Source: Protula sp. h YS-2021 (lineage: Eukaryota; Annelida; Polychaeta; Sabellida; Serpulidae). Taken from it: a stretch of DNA of 64,000 nt. The DNA lies in NCBI GenBank assembly GCA_949752745.1, contig OX457031.1, forward strand, positions 806,001-870,000. The letters run 5' to 3'. Position numbers and translations under genes: made by a program. Below are positions 46,330 through 59,665 of this stretch, piece by piece (position 1 is the first letter of the stretch; every line of letters starts with the position of its first letter). The notes beneath the pieces are model-generated. The model made no database searches and was not told the DNA's origin. It saw only the letters and a program-made list of their open reading frames with translations.

Positions 46330-47225
46330 TAAGCAATTTTTGGCGGATCGCCAAAAAAGTACGTTTTCCAGATAGGCCTTACTAGAGAACAATCGTACAA
46401 AATTGGAAAGGAATCCGATTAAAATTGTGGGTGAAGAAGCATTTTGAAAATTAGACACAAAATAAAATTAAATAATATGCCTCATTTGACCAGCTTTGGC
46501 GGATCGCCAAAACAGTAAGTTTCCCAGAGAAGCCTATCTAAAGAACATTCGCAGGGAATTTGAAGGAAATTTGATCAAAATTGTCAGATCATTTTGAAAC
46601 TTGGCAACCAAAAATTTATTAATGCGCTCCATTTGGCCAATTTTCGGCAGATGGCCAAAAAAGTAAATTTTTAAGAGAGGCCTATGTTAAGAACATTTGT
46701 ATAAAATTTCAAGAAAATCTGATTACAATTGCTCGAGAAGAAGCATTTTGAAAATTGGCAACAAAAAATTTTTAAATGACTTCCCCGCCCTGTTTAGCCA
46801 CTTTTTGGCGGATCGCCAAAAAATCTAATTTTTAGACAGGACTACCTAGAGAACAATTGTACAAAATCAGCAAGGAATCCAATCAAAATTGTGGGAGAAG
46901 CATTTTGAAAATTAGACAAAAAGTAATAAAAATTACCCCCTCCCATTTTAGCCAATTTCTATCGGAACAAAAAAGACCTACCTAGAGAATATTTAAAGAA
47001 AATCCTATCAAAATTGTGGGAGAAGCATTATGAAAATTGGCAATCGAAATTCTTAAATGCCCCCATTTAGCTAATTTTTGGCGGATCGCCTGAAACTTTT
47101 TTTCAAGAGAGGATTACCTAGAGAACATTCGTACACAATTTGAAAGGAATCCGATCAAAACTGGAGGAGAAGAGTAAGTACAAGTTTACACACGTACATG
47201 CGTACATACAGATGACGAATGTCTC
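46330..47225 (-). mobile_element. Repeat element of the GGCGATCCGCC family (inverted)
   Basis: Read from the right: CAATAGAGAGACATTCGTC, GTATGTACGCATGTACGTGTG, then about five units of TTTTGATCGGATTCCTTTC and GGCGATCCGCCAAAAA. Same family as 60976-61786 and 57190-57970. Confidence 0.7.
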
Positions 47226-48798
47226 TCTATTGACGTGATACGACCAGGAGCGTAGAGTTTGGCAGGAGAGCATGAAATAGTTATTATGTTACAGGGCAGA
47301 AGGGAATTGAAAAAGACTGGTTTGGAGGTGCAGGCTGTTCAGTACCCGGTCATATCAAAATAACAGAAAGTCTATTAATTTTTTCATTTTTTTTTACAAA
47401 TCTACAACACACACATTAGAAACCCCTCCCCCTCCAGCCCTCACCTCCCATCCAGCACTTCAAACCACACCTTTACTTAGTTTTTACAGAAAATTGCATT
47501 CTTGAATTCGATAATTGTTTATAGCAAATAAACAGATTAAAAACAACCTAAAGCTTAACCTGGTTGTAAAGGTATGATTGGGGCCAAATATGTCGTTATG
47601 AGCTCTGTCGTTATAGGTGCCTGTCATAATGATATACAGCGCAAAATGGTTATAACCACATGGGCCGAGAAATGCCATTATACTCGATCTGGTGCTATAG
47701 CTGACAGCTTCAAAAAGAGGGAAGCCTGTGTCATCACAGGCTCTATGACGTTATAAGCGTAGTCGTTAAGGCGCTATTTCGTTATTAGCGATGCCGTTAC
47801 AGGCACCATGCCATTATAAGCGATGTCGTACATGCCCTATGTCGTTATAAGTGTCGCCATAAAGAGGTCCTGTTTATCAATTTGATGACATTTATTTGTT
47901 TGTAAAATACAATAGAACGCCATTGTAACGATATGTGATATTACGACATGTACCGTTTTGCGACATAAATGTCTAGGCCCATATTAGTTTTTTCCCTGTT
48001 TTAATACGTTCGGTTATAGCGACATATCCAACACATATTTTTATTATCTTTTAATAAAAGTCTACATCGATATATGTGAATATTATTAGTCTATTTTAAA
48101 GATGGATATTGCTATACGTTTTAATGAAACTTCAAAATGGGCACACTGTTAACGGCTTAGGCATTATCCAGTATACAATTAACAGATTTTAACTGTACTT
48201 CTGTTACTTCTATAAAAACGTTTTCATCAAGTCGTTTGATGAAGCAGAATAGTTCACATACAAATTAGGGATTTAATACGAAACTGAAAGTGCAAAGTAT
48301 AAAATAGAAAGCATAAAATTAAGCACTAATTTTGTGATAATGAAAATGTACATGAACAAGAAAAACAATAGCCTTGACTTTGGAGAATATCAAGATTATT
48401 ATCCTTTTTATTCTACAACTGTTTTCTTTGGGGATCAATCATAACAACGTACGCAAAAATTCCCTCCCTCTCTCCGATTTCAGACAGGTAAACAAAATTT
48501 TTGATGCCACAAATAGACTTCAGCATTAAAGTGCTATCAGCTGTGGATTCCCTCCGACAAGCATCCCCCTCCTTCTCTGCCCATTTGCCCCTGTTGTTCG
48601 TGCGTACTTTGTGGATGCGTCCTATAGAAACGTCAAATGCATAGGAACATAAATTTTATGTGTAATAACTGAGAATGGTTCAGTTTGTTTTACTTAGACT
48701 GGGATATGCACCTCTTCCTGCATTCGCAATATTGAGAGCTGCGTTCAGTACTTTACGGTGGTAACGTCGCTATGGCAACGTCTGGGATGAAGCTAGTC
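47226..48798. other. Intergenic DNA before TRIM4 3' end
   Basis: Contains ATGTCGTTATAAG-type short repeats (47590-47860), then sequence collinear with 2280-2940 and 33330-34100. No gene. Confidence 0.5.
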
Positions 48799-50731
48799 TT
48801 ATGTGAGTTTAAAAAGAGCGAAAGGAGTGACAACAAGCAACTGACCGAGGTGATCCACTGTGGCGTGTTTTGGGAGTTGTATCTCCTCGCTGAGACTTAG
48901 CACATGCCACACGTTGTTCATGCAGAGCTGGAGTCTGTAATTCCGATAATCACAAACAAGGACGTGGCCGTGTGCATCGCTACAGGCTACACGTGGCTTT
49001 GAGAACTCACCAGGAGCACTTCCTTCAATTCCAAGCTGTGAGTGTGTGTTGTTGCTCATGTCATAGCGGTCTACAACATTTTTAACAGAGTCAGATAAGG
49101 TCAGGATGTTATTAATGATGGAGAAGCAATAGTACCGCGATTGCAACAGTACTTGTCTTATGCATGACCACCCGCCTCTGTCATTTTTATGTATTGTCAC
49201 AGTGCCATTATTCCTCAGCCCGTACACATACTGACTGTCACAAGTGACATCCCAGTAGCCGCCTTCAGCAATCACGTGCTTAATAATGCCGTCAACAGTG
49301 ACAGCCACCAGTCCGATGTCCTTGTGAGGCTTGTGCTCGTGTTCATACCCGACACCGTCACACGCCTCAATAACGCTGCCATTAGCGGCTTGTGACACCG
49401 CCCGTGCTATGTATTCCACACCTTTTCGTATCCAGGTCTTTTCTTTAATCCAGAGAGTCTTCACTTTGCATATTGAATCGCCGTCACTGTGTCTGAGAAT
49501 ATCTATGTCACCTATTTTACACACCATCCATATCTGATTGTCTATGCTTGCAATCTTCCCCGATTCACCACTGTTACATTTAAACAGTTTTGTCACTTGA
49601 AGTGTCTTTGACACATAGTCACCAAAAGAAGCCCGATTCACAACAACGCCTTCCACTGCCTTGGAAACTGTTTTTAAGCTTTGCCTTTTCTCGTCTTGCT
49701 GTTGCATGTAAAGTTTTGGAGGACGTGGCGGGGGATTCGGTTCAGGGAGACGTGGTGATTGCTTGGTACCTGATGTTACATTTTCCGCTCTTGCGTTGCT
49801 TGCTATTTGTGGGTTCGTGTGACTTGATTGGTCAGAGATTGCTATCTGCATTTGCCTAAGTTGTTTAATGGTTTCGTCTCCGTGTAGAACTGTTATTGTT
49901 AATTCCTGATTATCTTCTTGCATTGAGTTAATAAACATTGAAAACGTGTCATGCCTTTGTTTTGATTGGGCTACCATGTCGTTAATAAATGCTTCATTTA
50001 AGAGTGTCCGCTGGTCGTTCTCTGACATCGTATCTTTGACACTCTTCATATCCTGATTAAACGAGGTCCGATGTGTGTCCAAAGTTTCAATACTGGAATC
50101 AAAGCTTTTTGTCTGTTCCTCACGTTTCTTCTTAACTTCTTAAGTTTTTCGTGGACGTTTCTAACCTCTCTAATGATTTGTTTTTCTGAGTCATTTATTA
50201 TGCAAATAGCGTCGGAGAAAAGAGAGTTGGCTTTCGCATTGGCGTCTAATTTCTTCGCTTTGACATGATCAAACTGTTGAATTGTCTCTTCCATGGTTGT
50301 TGATATCCTCTGGAGCTTTTCTTCGCTTAAGGCTTTCATGTCATTTAACATGGAAATCACGTGCGTTTTGGTTGCAGGCTGTTTTGCGTGACCTCTTTTA
50401 CAGCGGTCACCGATATACATATTACACTGATTGCACTTTCCAACTGCTGGCTCCTCGTCGCACAGTTCACATACTTGTTTATCTGTGAACCTGTTTATGT
50501 GATCACGATGGAGATCGATCAGCTTTTGTAAGCGGAAGTCTCTTTTGATATCCCTCTGCTCGGAGACCCGATTACACACAGGACACTGAAGCAGCCTATC
50601 TTCGTCTTTCATCTGATCCACGTCCTTTTTTACACAAATTGTGGAGGCATTTTAGGGACATCGGATTTGGAAAAGATTTCGAAATGTATGGGACAGGTAA
50701 GCTCTTCAGCAAGGTTCATCGACAGCGCCAT
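48799..50731 (-). pseudogene. TRIM4: RING/B-box/coiled-coil/NHL gene with three frameshifts
   Basis: The N-terminus MALSMNLAEELTCPIHFEIF is intact (ATG at 50731). One extra base follows in CTTTTCC (near 50670), and a second in the A-run after the RING LC codons (near 50630). A 4-bp deletion (GGCG) near 50153 breaks the coiled coil. From 50082 to 48799 the rest is open for 427 codons: coiled coil, linker (PNPPPRPPKLYM) and NHL region (GSAPGEFSKPRVACSDAHGH, VLVCDYRNYRLQLC). Without correction of three lesions no full protein can be made. Confidence 0.85.
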
Positions 50732-51745
50732 TGCTTCTAACTGAAATAAAGACAACTTTATTAGTTTCGATATATCTGGAACAGAAAGTTCAAATGATAA
50801 CCTTTTTTGAGAGAGAGATACTGGCCTGTTATGCCAGCCTTCTTCAAATGTTGTATCATTTTTGTGATTGCCAAGAACAGGAAAAGGGAGGTATGCAGTC
50901 ACGACCACTCCCCCATCCAACCAATCTCCACTACCCGATTCGGCTCGGAATGCAACCGTAGGAGACATTCGTACACCCCAACTCTCCAACCTCCCACCCT
51001 GCGATTACATATTCGAAATCTAAACAGTTTCAATTTTTGCGGTTCTCTCTACTCTTGTTTACAATACTGAGAACCTTGTACACATTTATGCTGTTACAGA
51101 ATTAGTCAAGAAGAAATGTCACGGAAAATATTTTAAAGGGTTCGATCTGCAACATGCTTTTAATTCTATTTTCGAGGTCACACTAACCTTTAAAGGCGTA
51201 TCCCTTAAGCTCTTGTGATAATATCTCTATCCCTTAAGCTCTTGTGATAATACCTCTCTTTTTTTGTCAATTTGCTCCTTTCTGGAATTTTCGTTTGATA
51301 TAAGTAGATGTGTAATCCTGCCGTCTGTATTTTTAGTCCTAAATTTTAACCAGATTAAATCTTGCAACAATAAGATACTTTGAACTGATAAGCGTTTGAG
51401 TTACGATACTGTTATCTACAATAAATGGTTCTTCTTGGGCACTTCTGTCAGATAATTTGCGAGTATTTCAATGTACACTTTTCAGTAACACACCTATTAT
51501 TTTCGGATCAATCAGAAAGAAATAACATGACGGGTGGAAGTGGGGGTGCCGGGAGGGGGGTTTTCACCAAGCCAATGAACATACAAATAAAATAAAATAG
51601 AAGGGGGAGAGAGAAAGAGCACCCTACCCCTCCCCCCTCCTCTGAATCGCGGCATTTGGGTGATGGGAGAAGGGAGTTAAGGAGGTACTTGGTTGGGCGC
51701 AAATAACCTTGCCATGCGAATGACCTTGCCGTGACCTTGTTGCAG
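50732..51745. other. TRIM4 upstream flank and ACBD5 intron 9 duplicate (cassette 4)
   Basis: Collinear with 4847-5660, and from about 51590 with 29030-29226 and 17380-17541. No exon 9 copy. Confidence 0.6.
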
Positions 51746-51928
51746 AGGAGTCGTAGGAGCCGTGAGAACTCGGGCAGCTCGCAGGGCCGGCACTCCCCCT
51801 GGTGGCCGCTCAACAACTCACGAAGCCGGACCTGGTTTTTCATCCTCATGTGGCCCTTCCTCGTTCACTGGTTGATCAGCTTCGTGATTAGGCGGAGGAA
51901 CAGGTGGGTGGTTGCTGTGGATAGCTGA
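51746..51928 (+). CDS. ACBD5: Extra ACBD5 exon 10 (tail anchor), cassette 4
   Basis: Acceptor CTTGTTGCAG|AG. RSRRSRENSGSSQGRHSPWW, then the span WFFILMWPFLVHWLISFV followed by IRRRNR. Donor AACAG|GTGGGT at 51903/51904. Read-through ends WVVAVDS-stop. Frame-compatible with exon 9 of copy 1 but has no upstream exons of its own. Confidence 0.7.
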   Translation, partial: RSRRSRENSGSSQGRHSPWWPLNNSRSRTWFFILMWPFLVHWLISFVIRRRNRWVVAVDS

Positions 51929-52250
51929 AGCCGTGGTGCCTGATGTTTGTTGTGTTGTTGTTCTCACTGTGATGTCTACTCTTCTGTTGAGTGGTCCAAT
52001 CTGTGTTGCTAACTTTCCGCTGTTTAGTGTGTGTCTTTCACTTTTGTATTGTCCACTTTTGTGGTGCCCACTTTTGTGTTGACCACTTGTGTGTTGTCCA
52101 CTGCTCGTACTATGTTGTGCTGTGTTTTGTTGTTCTGTGTTGTTTAAACTGTCTTGCATACTCCTTTGCTAGTCGCACTTTTTGTGTTGCGTTTTCTTTG
52201 ACAGTTCCATCACCATTTTTAAAGTGTTGAGATATGAATGTCAATTTTGA

Positions 52251-52256
52251 AATAAA
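52251..52256 (+). promoter_or_regulatory. Poly(A) hexamer AATAAA after exon 10 copy
   Basis: Canonical hexamer in TGAAATAAAAGCTCAG, aligned to 29801. Confidence 0.6.
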
Positions 52257-52909
52257 AGCTCAGTTGCGAACAATTTTATTTTGAACGTCTGTTTATACCT
52301 TCTAATTTTGATTCTAATTGTGTTTACAACTTCATTGCCTTCTACAAAACTGAAAAAAATAGGTGTCCACGTGATTGAACAGAAACTCATATTTCCTGTT
52401 TCTCCATGAACATCCTCAGGATTTCACGAATCTCAGCCAAATAATAGTGTGAAATCTATTTTTTCAAATAAAAAATGTTTCCATATTTTCATTTAGGAAA
52501 GCTCTGCATGAACATTTTAAAGAAATTTACAAGGAGATTAAATTATTCTAAAAATAGGTAAAATGTCTCTGTAAATAAACTAATCAGGGAAATAACAATA
52601 CAAAATAAATAAATAAACGGAGAGTGCTTGGAGATTTGCTTGTGGTGTCCAGTATCAATCTTAGATTTTTATCTGTTTTTTTTCTTACACCTAAGCGATT
52701 GCGTTGAATAAAAAATAACTGCAGAAAACAAACAGGTTTGCTGAGTTGTTAAATGTGCATATATCTCCCCCATCCCCTGCTTCCCCCCACTCTCAACTCT
52801 TACGAATGTCTGTATGATTTGTAATTCCATATGGCTATCCTCCATTGGTGGCTTTTGCTATGGTAACTAATGCTCGGGGCCGTAGGAAAAAGTTACGGAA
52901 GAAACGGAT
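52257..52909. other. Intron 10 duplicate, cassette 4
   Basis: Collinear with 18049-18759 and 29807-30447. No gene. Confidence 0.6.
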
Positions 52910-53090
52910 ATAGTTCATGAGAGAAAAGGTTATAGTTTATGGGAGAAAAGGTTATACTTTATGGGAGAAAAAGGTTATAGTTTGTGTAAGAAAAGGTTAT
53001 AGTTTGTGGAAGAAAAGGCTATAGTTTATTGGAGAAAAAGGTTATAGTTTGTGGGAGAAAAGGTTATACTTTATGGGAGAAAAGGTTATA
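52910..53090. repeat. 22-bp minisatellite, about 8 units
   Basis: GGTTATAGTTTATGGGAGAAAA array as in cassettes 0-2. Confidence 0.95.
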
Positions 53091-53544
53091 TACAGCAATT
53101 TGTTTCTTCTCCAAAATTGAGAAAAGGCTTTAAAATGCTGAAAAGAAGGATTTGTTTGGGGAAAATTGTTAAATATATGTCACGAAAATAAAAGGTACTG
53201 AAAGCAAATGACTGTAAATTGCAGTACATTTTATTGCTGTACGAATTGTAGACGCTGTGATTTATAGTCAGAAAATACTGGATTATAATCACAGAAATCC
53301 GTTATTGTTGATGGTTATTAAAGTAATCAAATATTATGTCAGTGATGACTCACTATTTTACGAGACCACATATTTACTGACGGTGGTGGATCAGTCAACA
53401 GTAACGTACTCTGCTTCTAAAAAAGAGGAAATTCTTTTATGTAATTCTAAGACAAAATTCTTAACAATGTATATATGATATACGTTCACCTAAATCGTGC
53501 GCTTTGCTTGTTTATTGGACAGGCAAAAGAACGTCATGAACAAT

Positions 53545-53690
53545 TAATTATTAATAATAATAATAATTAAAATAATAATAATAGTAATAATAATAAAAAT
53601 AATAGTAATAATAATAGTAACAATAATAATCATAATAACAGTAACAAAAATAATTATAATAATAATAATAATAACAAGAATAATTTGAAA
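53545..53690. repeat. Imperfect (AAT)n microsatellite
   Basis: Same position as in cassettes 1-3. Confidence 0.9.
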
Positions 53691-53894
53691 TTTCGATTAT
53701 CAGTTATTTTGATGAAGCTTGTCATGTATTTTATGACATTTTGTGGCAAATTTAATATGAATCTAGTTCTTTTATTTTAATCTATTTTCAGTTTTTTGCA
53801 TTTAAACTAGAATAGCTTTATTAAACACAGCAGAAAAAAAGTTTCGAGCCAAAGACATGATTTAAAAAGAAATATATCATTTTTCGTTCTACAG

Positions 53895-54180
53895 GCGGCG
53901 ATGACATAGTTCAGGTGACGTCACAGGCGGACAGATCGAGCAGTCATCGAAGGCGTGTTGAATCACGTGACCTGCATAAGATCACGTGACGCTGCATTGA
54001 CTCACGTGACTACATTGTAGCTAGTCTGTATTGTCGTTATCAAGTTCATCATGACGCAACAGTTTTGCGATGGAGCAGATTTGAACGATGCTATATATGT
54101 TCCAATTGTAAGAGAAACCGTGCGTAAGAGTGTTGAATGACTCTTTGAATTTTTGTAAATGAAATAAATGTGATATCAGA
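53895..54180 (+). CDS. ACBD5: Extra ACBD5 exon 11, cassette 4
   Basis: Acceptor TTCGTTCTACAG|GCGGCGATGA. TGA stop at 53902-53904. AATAAA at 54163-54168. An intact terminal exon matching 19819 and 31973. Confidence 0.65.
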
Positions 54181-54239
54181 TACATTTAGTCATTTTTTTG
54201 GTCCAGGAAATGGCTGGTTATTTGCCTGTGATTGGCCTT

Positions 54240-54435
54240 GGGTTGAGGGGCAGGAGGGGGAGCGGGGTCGGGGAGGTGGGAGGGGGGTGGGGAGGTAGAG
54301 GAGGGTCGAGGAGGTGGAGGAGGGGCAGGGAGGGGGAGGGGAGGGGAGAAGATGGAGGAGGGGCGGCGATGTGGGAGGGGGAGGTGGAGGAGGGGAAGGG
54401 GGAGGGGAGGTGCGGTGGAAGGGGAGGGAGGGGCA
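54240..54435 (+). repeat. G-rich polypurine tract, cassette 4
   Basis: GGGG-rich, about 75 bp after the AATAAA. A second G-rich patch lies at 54555-54620. Confidence 0.85.
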
Positions 54436-55000
54436 TTGCGATTGGATGGTGAAAAATTATAAACCGGGTCTATACACCATTGTATAATTGTTGAGCATAA
54501 TACTGTTGTCAAACAATGCATTTCTTTTGGTGTTGCAAAGTCTGGAAAGTGGATACTGTTGGGGTTGGGAAAGGGGTGGGGGAGGGGGGGAGGGAGTCGG
54601 AAGGGGTTGGGGTGGTTGCTGTCCGATGGGGATTAGGAAGATGAGTCAGGATCTGTTCGTGGATACAGTTGTATAAATGTGGTAAATTGTGGAACAAGCC
54701 AAGATAGAGGTGGTGGAGTGGGAGGGGGCAGGAGGGATTGAGATTGTTATCATGTCACAGGGCTATCAAAATGAAAGAAATCGATTAATAATTTTTATTT
54801 TACACATCCATAACGCAAACATAAGAAGCAATGTCATCACAGTCGCCATACCGTTATAATCCATGTCGTTATAAGCCATGTCGTCATAAAGCTGTTCTAA
54901 TGTTCCTCAATTTAATTTTAATTTGATTCGTTTCCAAAATACAGCATAACGGCATTATAACGACGCCGGATATCACGACATATTCGGTGTCCCGACATAA
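54436..55000. other. End of cassette 4
   Basis: Matches 20340-20960, including CCATGTCGTTATAAG repeats near 54850. The match stops at about 55000 and no TRIM follows. Confidence 0.55.
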
Positions 55001-56495
55001 ATAACAATATCGATGCTGTCATACACTTTTTACAGCCTGAATTTTATAGATGTCACTTGAGGTTTTGTTCAGATATTGACCAAAGTAGTTTTAAGTGGGT
55101 ATTTGATATGTGAAAACATTATCATGCTACTTTTGTGTGTTGGGTGAACCAACATGAGTGCATTGCTATTCCTGCCTGGTTTCAGAACAATTAATTGTCT
55201 GGGGTTGGTGGTTGTGGTGGTGTTGGGGGGGGGGGGGTGCTAACATGATTTACTAAGTGATACATACCCTTTTTTGTTTCTTCTTTTAGAACTGGTTTGG
55301 ATTCATTCGTTCCATTCCTTCTTGTTTCTGAAAATGTATACTTTGCTTTTTTTTCTTTTTTTTCGTGGAGGTGGGGGGGGGGGGTAGTTCCCAATAAACA
55401 TTTTACAGAATGACGTCGGGTTGACATCATGACCCGACGTTAACGAAGCCGGACCAACCTAACCTGTTTTGGTTGTGTATGAAATAGAACCAGAGTCGGT
55501 TTTTCACGTCAGAATGACGTCGGGATTCAATCCAACGTCGATTTTTTACTGAAAAGGAACTCAAGGTTCCAATGGTCTGTTTCATTCCTCTTCACCACAG
55601 TGTTCAACATCACCCAACACCCTCTCTCGTAATCTCTTTAAAAAAAACAACAACAACAAAAAACAAACAAACAAACGCGCTCCCTGTCTTTCACTGTCTT
55701 GAACAAATATGACTGTGGCAGAGTTTAAAAAATCTGTTGCATGGTCCAGGCACCCGTATTTTTTTTATCGCAAATGGACTCAAAAGTGACATGTTAGGGC
55801 CAGTGAAAATTTTGTAAAATGTGATATATTCCTAAATACACACATAAACATACAAGTAAACGTTCTTTTTACCTTAAAATGTACGTGTGGTTGTGTTCAA
55901 CATCCGATATCTACAGAATGTTTGCGAATCGTTAAGAATTCTAAAAATGTTTTGAACTTCGCTTTGAATTTCCCAACACAGTAAAAATTAAAATATAAAG
56001 CCAAACGGGTTACAAGCACGCAGTATTTTTCACAACGCATTAACGACAGTATTTTCTAGGAACTTTATATAAGTACTCAGGGCCGTTGACGAAAGCCAAT
56101 GACGTAATGAGCATCAGCGAAGTACTGGATGATTGACAACAAGACACAACGTTTCAAAAGTTCAGATTTGGCTGTGCTGACGTCATGACCAAATAACCAT
56201 GTACCTCGCGACCATACCCGACATTTTTAAGACGTTTCAGAAGTTCAAATTTGGTTGTATTGACGTCATGACCAAATAACAACGATTTTACAAGCCCCAA
56301 AGCACGTCTGATGTTTGTTGGGATTATATATATATTGTGTTTGTGTGTGGAGGCGGGGGGAGGGTCGGGAGGGAGGGAGTCAAAAACAGATCGCTGTTAT
56401 GGTAACGGGCCTCCCTCCCCCCTGCACCATAGTTCGACAGTTACAATAGTCCCCCCCGCCACTGGTTCCTATGATTATTAATTGATGTTCAGTTA
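55001..56495. other. Non-cassette DNA with small repeats
   Basis: Poly-G runs (55226-55239, 55371-55384). An inverted repeat ACGTCGGGT..ACCCGACGT at about 55412-55440, and a related block near 55512-55545. An 84-bp-spaced direct repeat containing TGACGTCATGACCAAATAAC (about 56179 and 56263). No gene seen. Confidence 0.5.
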
Positions 56496-56506
56496 GTCTG
56501 CAATCC

Positions 56507-56788
<282 letters not shown>

Positions 56789-56809
56789 CTTGAATTCATT
56801 GCACACAGA

Positions 56810-56996
56810 AGTGGTATTCGCTCTGTCCTTATTTTTAAGGATGTCCTTATTTTTCAAAATAAGGATAAAAAAGCTATTCTGCTCTATCCTAAAACTTCAC
56901 AAAGTCTTTTAAAAATAAGGATAAAAATTAAGGATGAACCATCTAATCTCAAGAATAAGGACGTCCTTAAATATAACGACAGAGCAGAATACCACT
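56810..56996. mobile_element. 187-bp inverted-repeat (MITE-like) element
   Basis: The left end AGTGGTATTCGCTCTGTC and right end GACAGAGCAGAATACCACT are inverted complements with one indel. Subterminal AAGGATGTCCTTATTTTT on the left mirrors AATAAGGACGTCCTTAAA on the right. No coding capacity. Confidence 0.75.
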
Positions 56997-57184
56997 CCAG
57001 GCCCATTTCCTTCACATTTGAATTAGAAATTTGAGCTTTAAAATACCGTGTGTAAAATGCCTCTTGAATTTGTGTACATTCTTAGACACAAAATCTTGTG
57101 CAATCAACTACTTTAGTAGGTTTTTAGTTTATTTTCATAGAGCAGTCAGGAAGCTGTGGAAATTAACATTTATCTGTTGAAAGT
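56997..57184. other. Nothing recognised
   Basis: AT-rich, no feature seen. Confidence 0.4.
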
Positions 57185-57970
57185 GTGCACCTGTTTTCCC
57201 GTCTGTCCATCAGAGAGATGGGGCTGGTCTTTTTGCATCAGAGGATGACATACTGTTTGTACGTATATGTTTGTATGTACGTTTGTGCGGATGTGCTTAT
57301 GTAAACTTTTGCTTATAATGCTACTTCTCTCACAATTCTGATCAGGTTCCTTTCAAGTTTTGTTCGAACGTTGCCAGGTAGTTCTCTCTTGATTTTTCTT
57401 TTTTGTGACTCTCCAAAAATTAGTTTATTTTTTAAATTTTTTTTTGGACAATCTTTAAAAATGCTTCTTCTCCCGCAATGTTTATTTGGTTCCTCTCAAA
57501 CATCGTACGAATGTTCCCTAGGTATTCTTTTCTAAAAATGCTTTTTGACGATTAGTTAAAAATTGATTAAATGGCACCATTTCGAAATTTTTCTAAACAA
57601 ATTTTTAACCTATTTCTTCTTCACAATATTGATCTTATTCCTTTCAAATGTGGGCGACTTTAATAGATGGCCTTCATTTGTAAATGCCCCTTTTTGGCGA
57701 TTCGCCAAAAATTGGTCAATTAGGTATTTATAACAAATCCTTTGTTGGACAATTTTTAAAATACTTCTGCTGGACCACAATTTCCTCAATGTTCCCCAGG
57801 TAGTCTTCTCCCATTCGCCAGCAATTGGCCAAATGGCGCCATTATGAAATCTTTGTGACCCAGTTTCAAAATGCTTGTTCTCCCACAATTTTGTTCGGAT
57901 TCTTTTCAAATTCCTCAAGTGGTCTTTTTATATATAATCACTTTTTTGGTGATTTGCCGAAAATTGGCCA
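57185..57970 (+). mobile_element. Repeat element of the GGCGATCCGCC family (diverged)
   Basis: GGGGCTGGTCTT and GTACGTATATGTTTGTATGTACG at the left, then about five units with CTCCCACAATTTTG and TTGGCGATTCGCCAAAAATT. Same family as 60976-61786. Confidence 0.6.
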
Positions 57971-58289
57971 AATGGTTCTATTTTGACATTTTTGATGGAT
58001 TCCGTTCAAATGTTGTGTAAATATTTCCTGGCTAATTATCTGATTAACGGGGTTGGGGGATTTAGAGATACTTTGAGTTGGAAAGTAACATCCGTTTTTG
58101 GATCTTCGAAGATTTCTAGTTGCATGAACGCGTTTTTACTGTTCTCACTGATACATTACGTCAACTCAAATTACCTTTGAATATGTATAAAAGCATTATT
58201 CATTCGAAACACCTGAGATATATTCAAAATCTGAAATTTGTGCATACTTATATATTAACTTAATTATAAAATCTATTTTTTTATTTAGA

Positions 58290-58996
58290 TTTTGAATTAT
58301 AAATATTTAGGGCATATTGTTGATGAATTCTTGAATGATAATGACGACATTCATAGAAAATGAGAAGTATTTATGCCAGAGGTAATAAGTTAATTAATAC
58401 ATTTAGACATTGTTCATATGATGTGAAGGTTGTTCTGTTCAAAACATTTATTTCAAACTTCTATTGTGCTCACTTGTGGTGCAATTTGAACCAAAGTGTA
58501 TTTCAAAAGTTCAAAGTCGCATACAACAATGTTTTTCGTAAATGTTTTTCAATAAATCATATATGTAGCATTAGCAAAGAAATGGTTGATATGAATATTA
58601 ATGTTGCGAATATGGTTATGCGATCCTACATAAAAAGTATAATGAAGCGAATGTATAAATCAGAGAATGAAATAATAAAAAGCATCGTGGGTAGTGATTT
58701 GATGTTAAACGCAAAGCTGTTTATGAAATGGTATGACATGATATATATAATTTCCAAGCGTTAACATTACTGAACTATATTTGGTAATCGCTTCATTGTA
58801 TCAATTTTTTTTCTCTTACGCCACTGTGTGTAATGTCTTAGCTATATCTTAAATTACTATGTTTTATCTTTTTAGAATTATATATCATATATGTTGCCAT
58901 TTAACATATGGTTATTCTGAGCATACTAAATCATCAATTAATGTTTATGGACCCAGGAGTCTGAAATAAAAGGATAAATAAATAAATAAATAAATT
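58290..58996 (+). mobile_element. 5'-truncated non-LTR retrotransposon, reverse transcriptase C-terminus
   Basis: Bases 58296-58350 read YKYLGHIVDEFLNDNDDIHR. One base is missing in the A-run at about 58355. Then 58360-58764 read RSIYARGNKLINTFRHCSYD, VKVVLFKTFISNFYCAHLWC and KVAYNNVFRKCFSI. This is the conserved segment after the polymerase domain of LINE-type reverse transcriptases common in invertebrates. The sequence ends in (AAAT)n at 58972-58996, a typical 3' tail. A dead fragment. Confidence 0.8.
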
Positions 58997-59665
58997 ATTT
59001 TTTTAAAAGAGCCTTTATAGTCCTAAATAAGGAAATAGTTTTTATGACACAATTAAATCGACAGGCATACAAGAAAAAAAGAAATAAAGAAGGTGTGTTT
59101 TGGCGTAGGACCGTATCTTTCAATAGACTTCTGTCAATATGCAAGAAACGATAGAAAAATCAGCTGCTTCTGTTGACTGTAGCTGTTACGCATTGGCAAT
59201 TTTTTTCTTCTCATCATGTTCCTTGAATGCTGCCTTTGAATTGTATATATGAATGAATAAGTCATCCTGAATTGATTATTCGAAGTCAGTCGCTGTCATG
59301 TTGAAGTATGTTATGTCACTGTGGCAGGAATCTTAATTTATGTACCTCAGTTAGGTCTGCCAGATGATCTTGCATCCCCCTTTCCCCCCAGCAAGGCCTT
59401 ATACAGTCACTTGTCTTGCATTCTTCAAATTTCAGACTACAGCTAATTGCTTGGGGTCGTTTTTGGCACCACTCCGATAAGCATTACACTGATACACATT
59501 ACACTTTTTGCCCACTATGCATTTCATAGAAGTTGACTGTTTTGACAATAACGGAAGTATCTGCAAGTTCACGATGGTGTCCGTAGATATTCTTTAATTG
59601 TAGTGACCCGTTTAAAAGCGACATCTATTGAGTTTTGTTTGAGGCTGTGTTTGTAAACAAAGAAC
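58997..59665. other. Upstream region of the downstream ACBD5 copy
   Basis: No repeat family or ORF recognised. It should contain the ACBD5 promoter if exon 1 at 59666 is the true first exon. I cannot point to a convincing TATA box or initiator. Confidence 0.4.
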
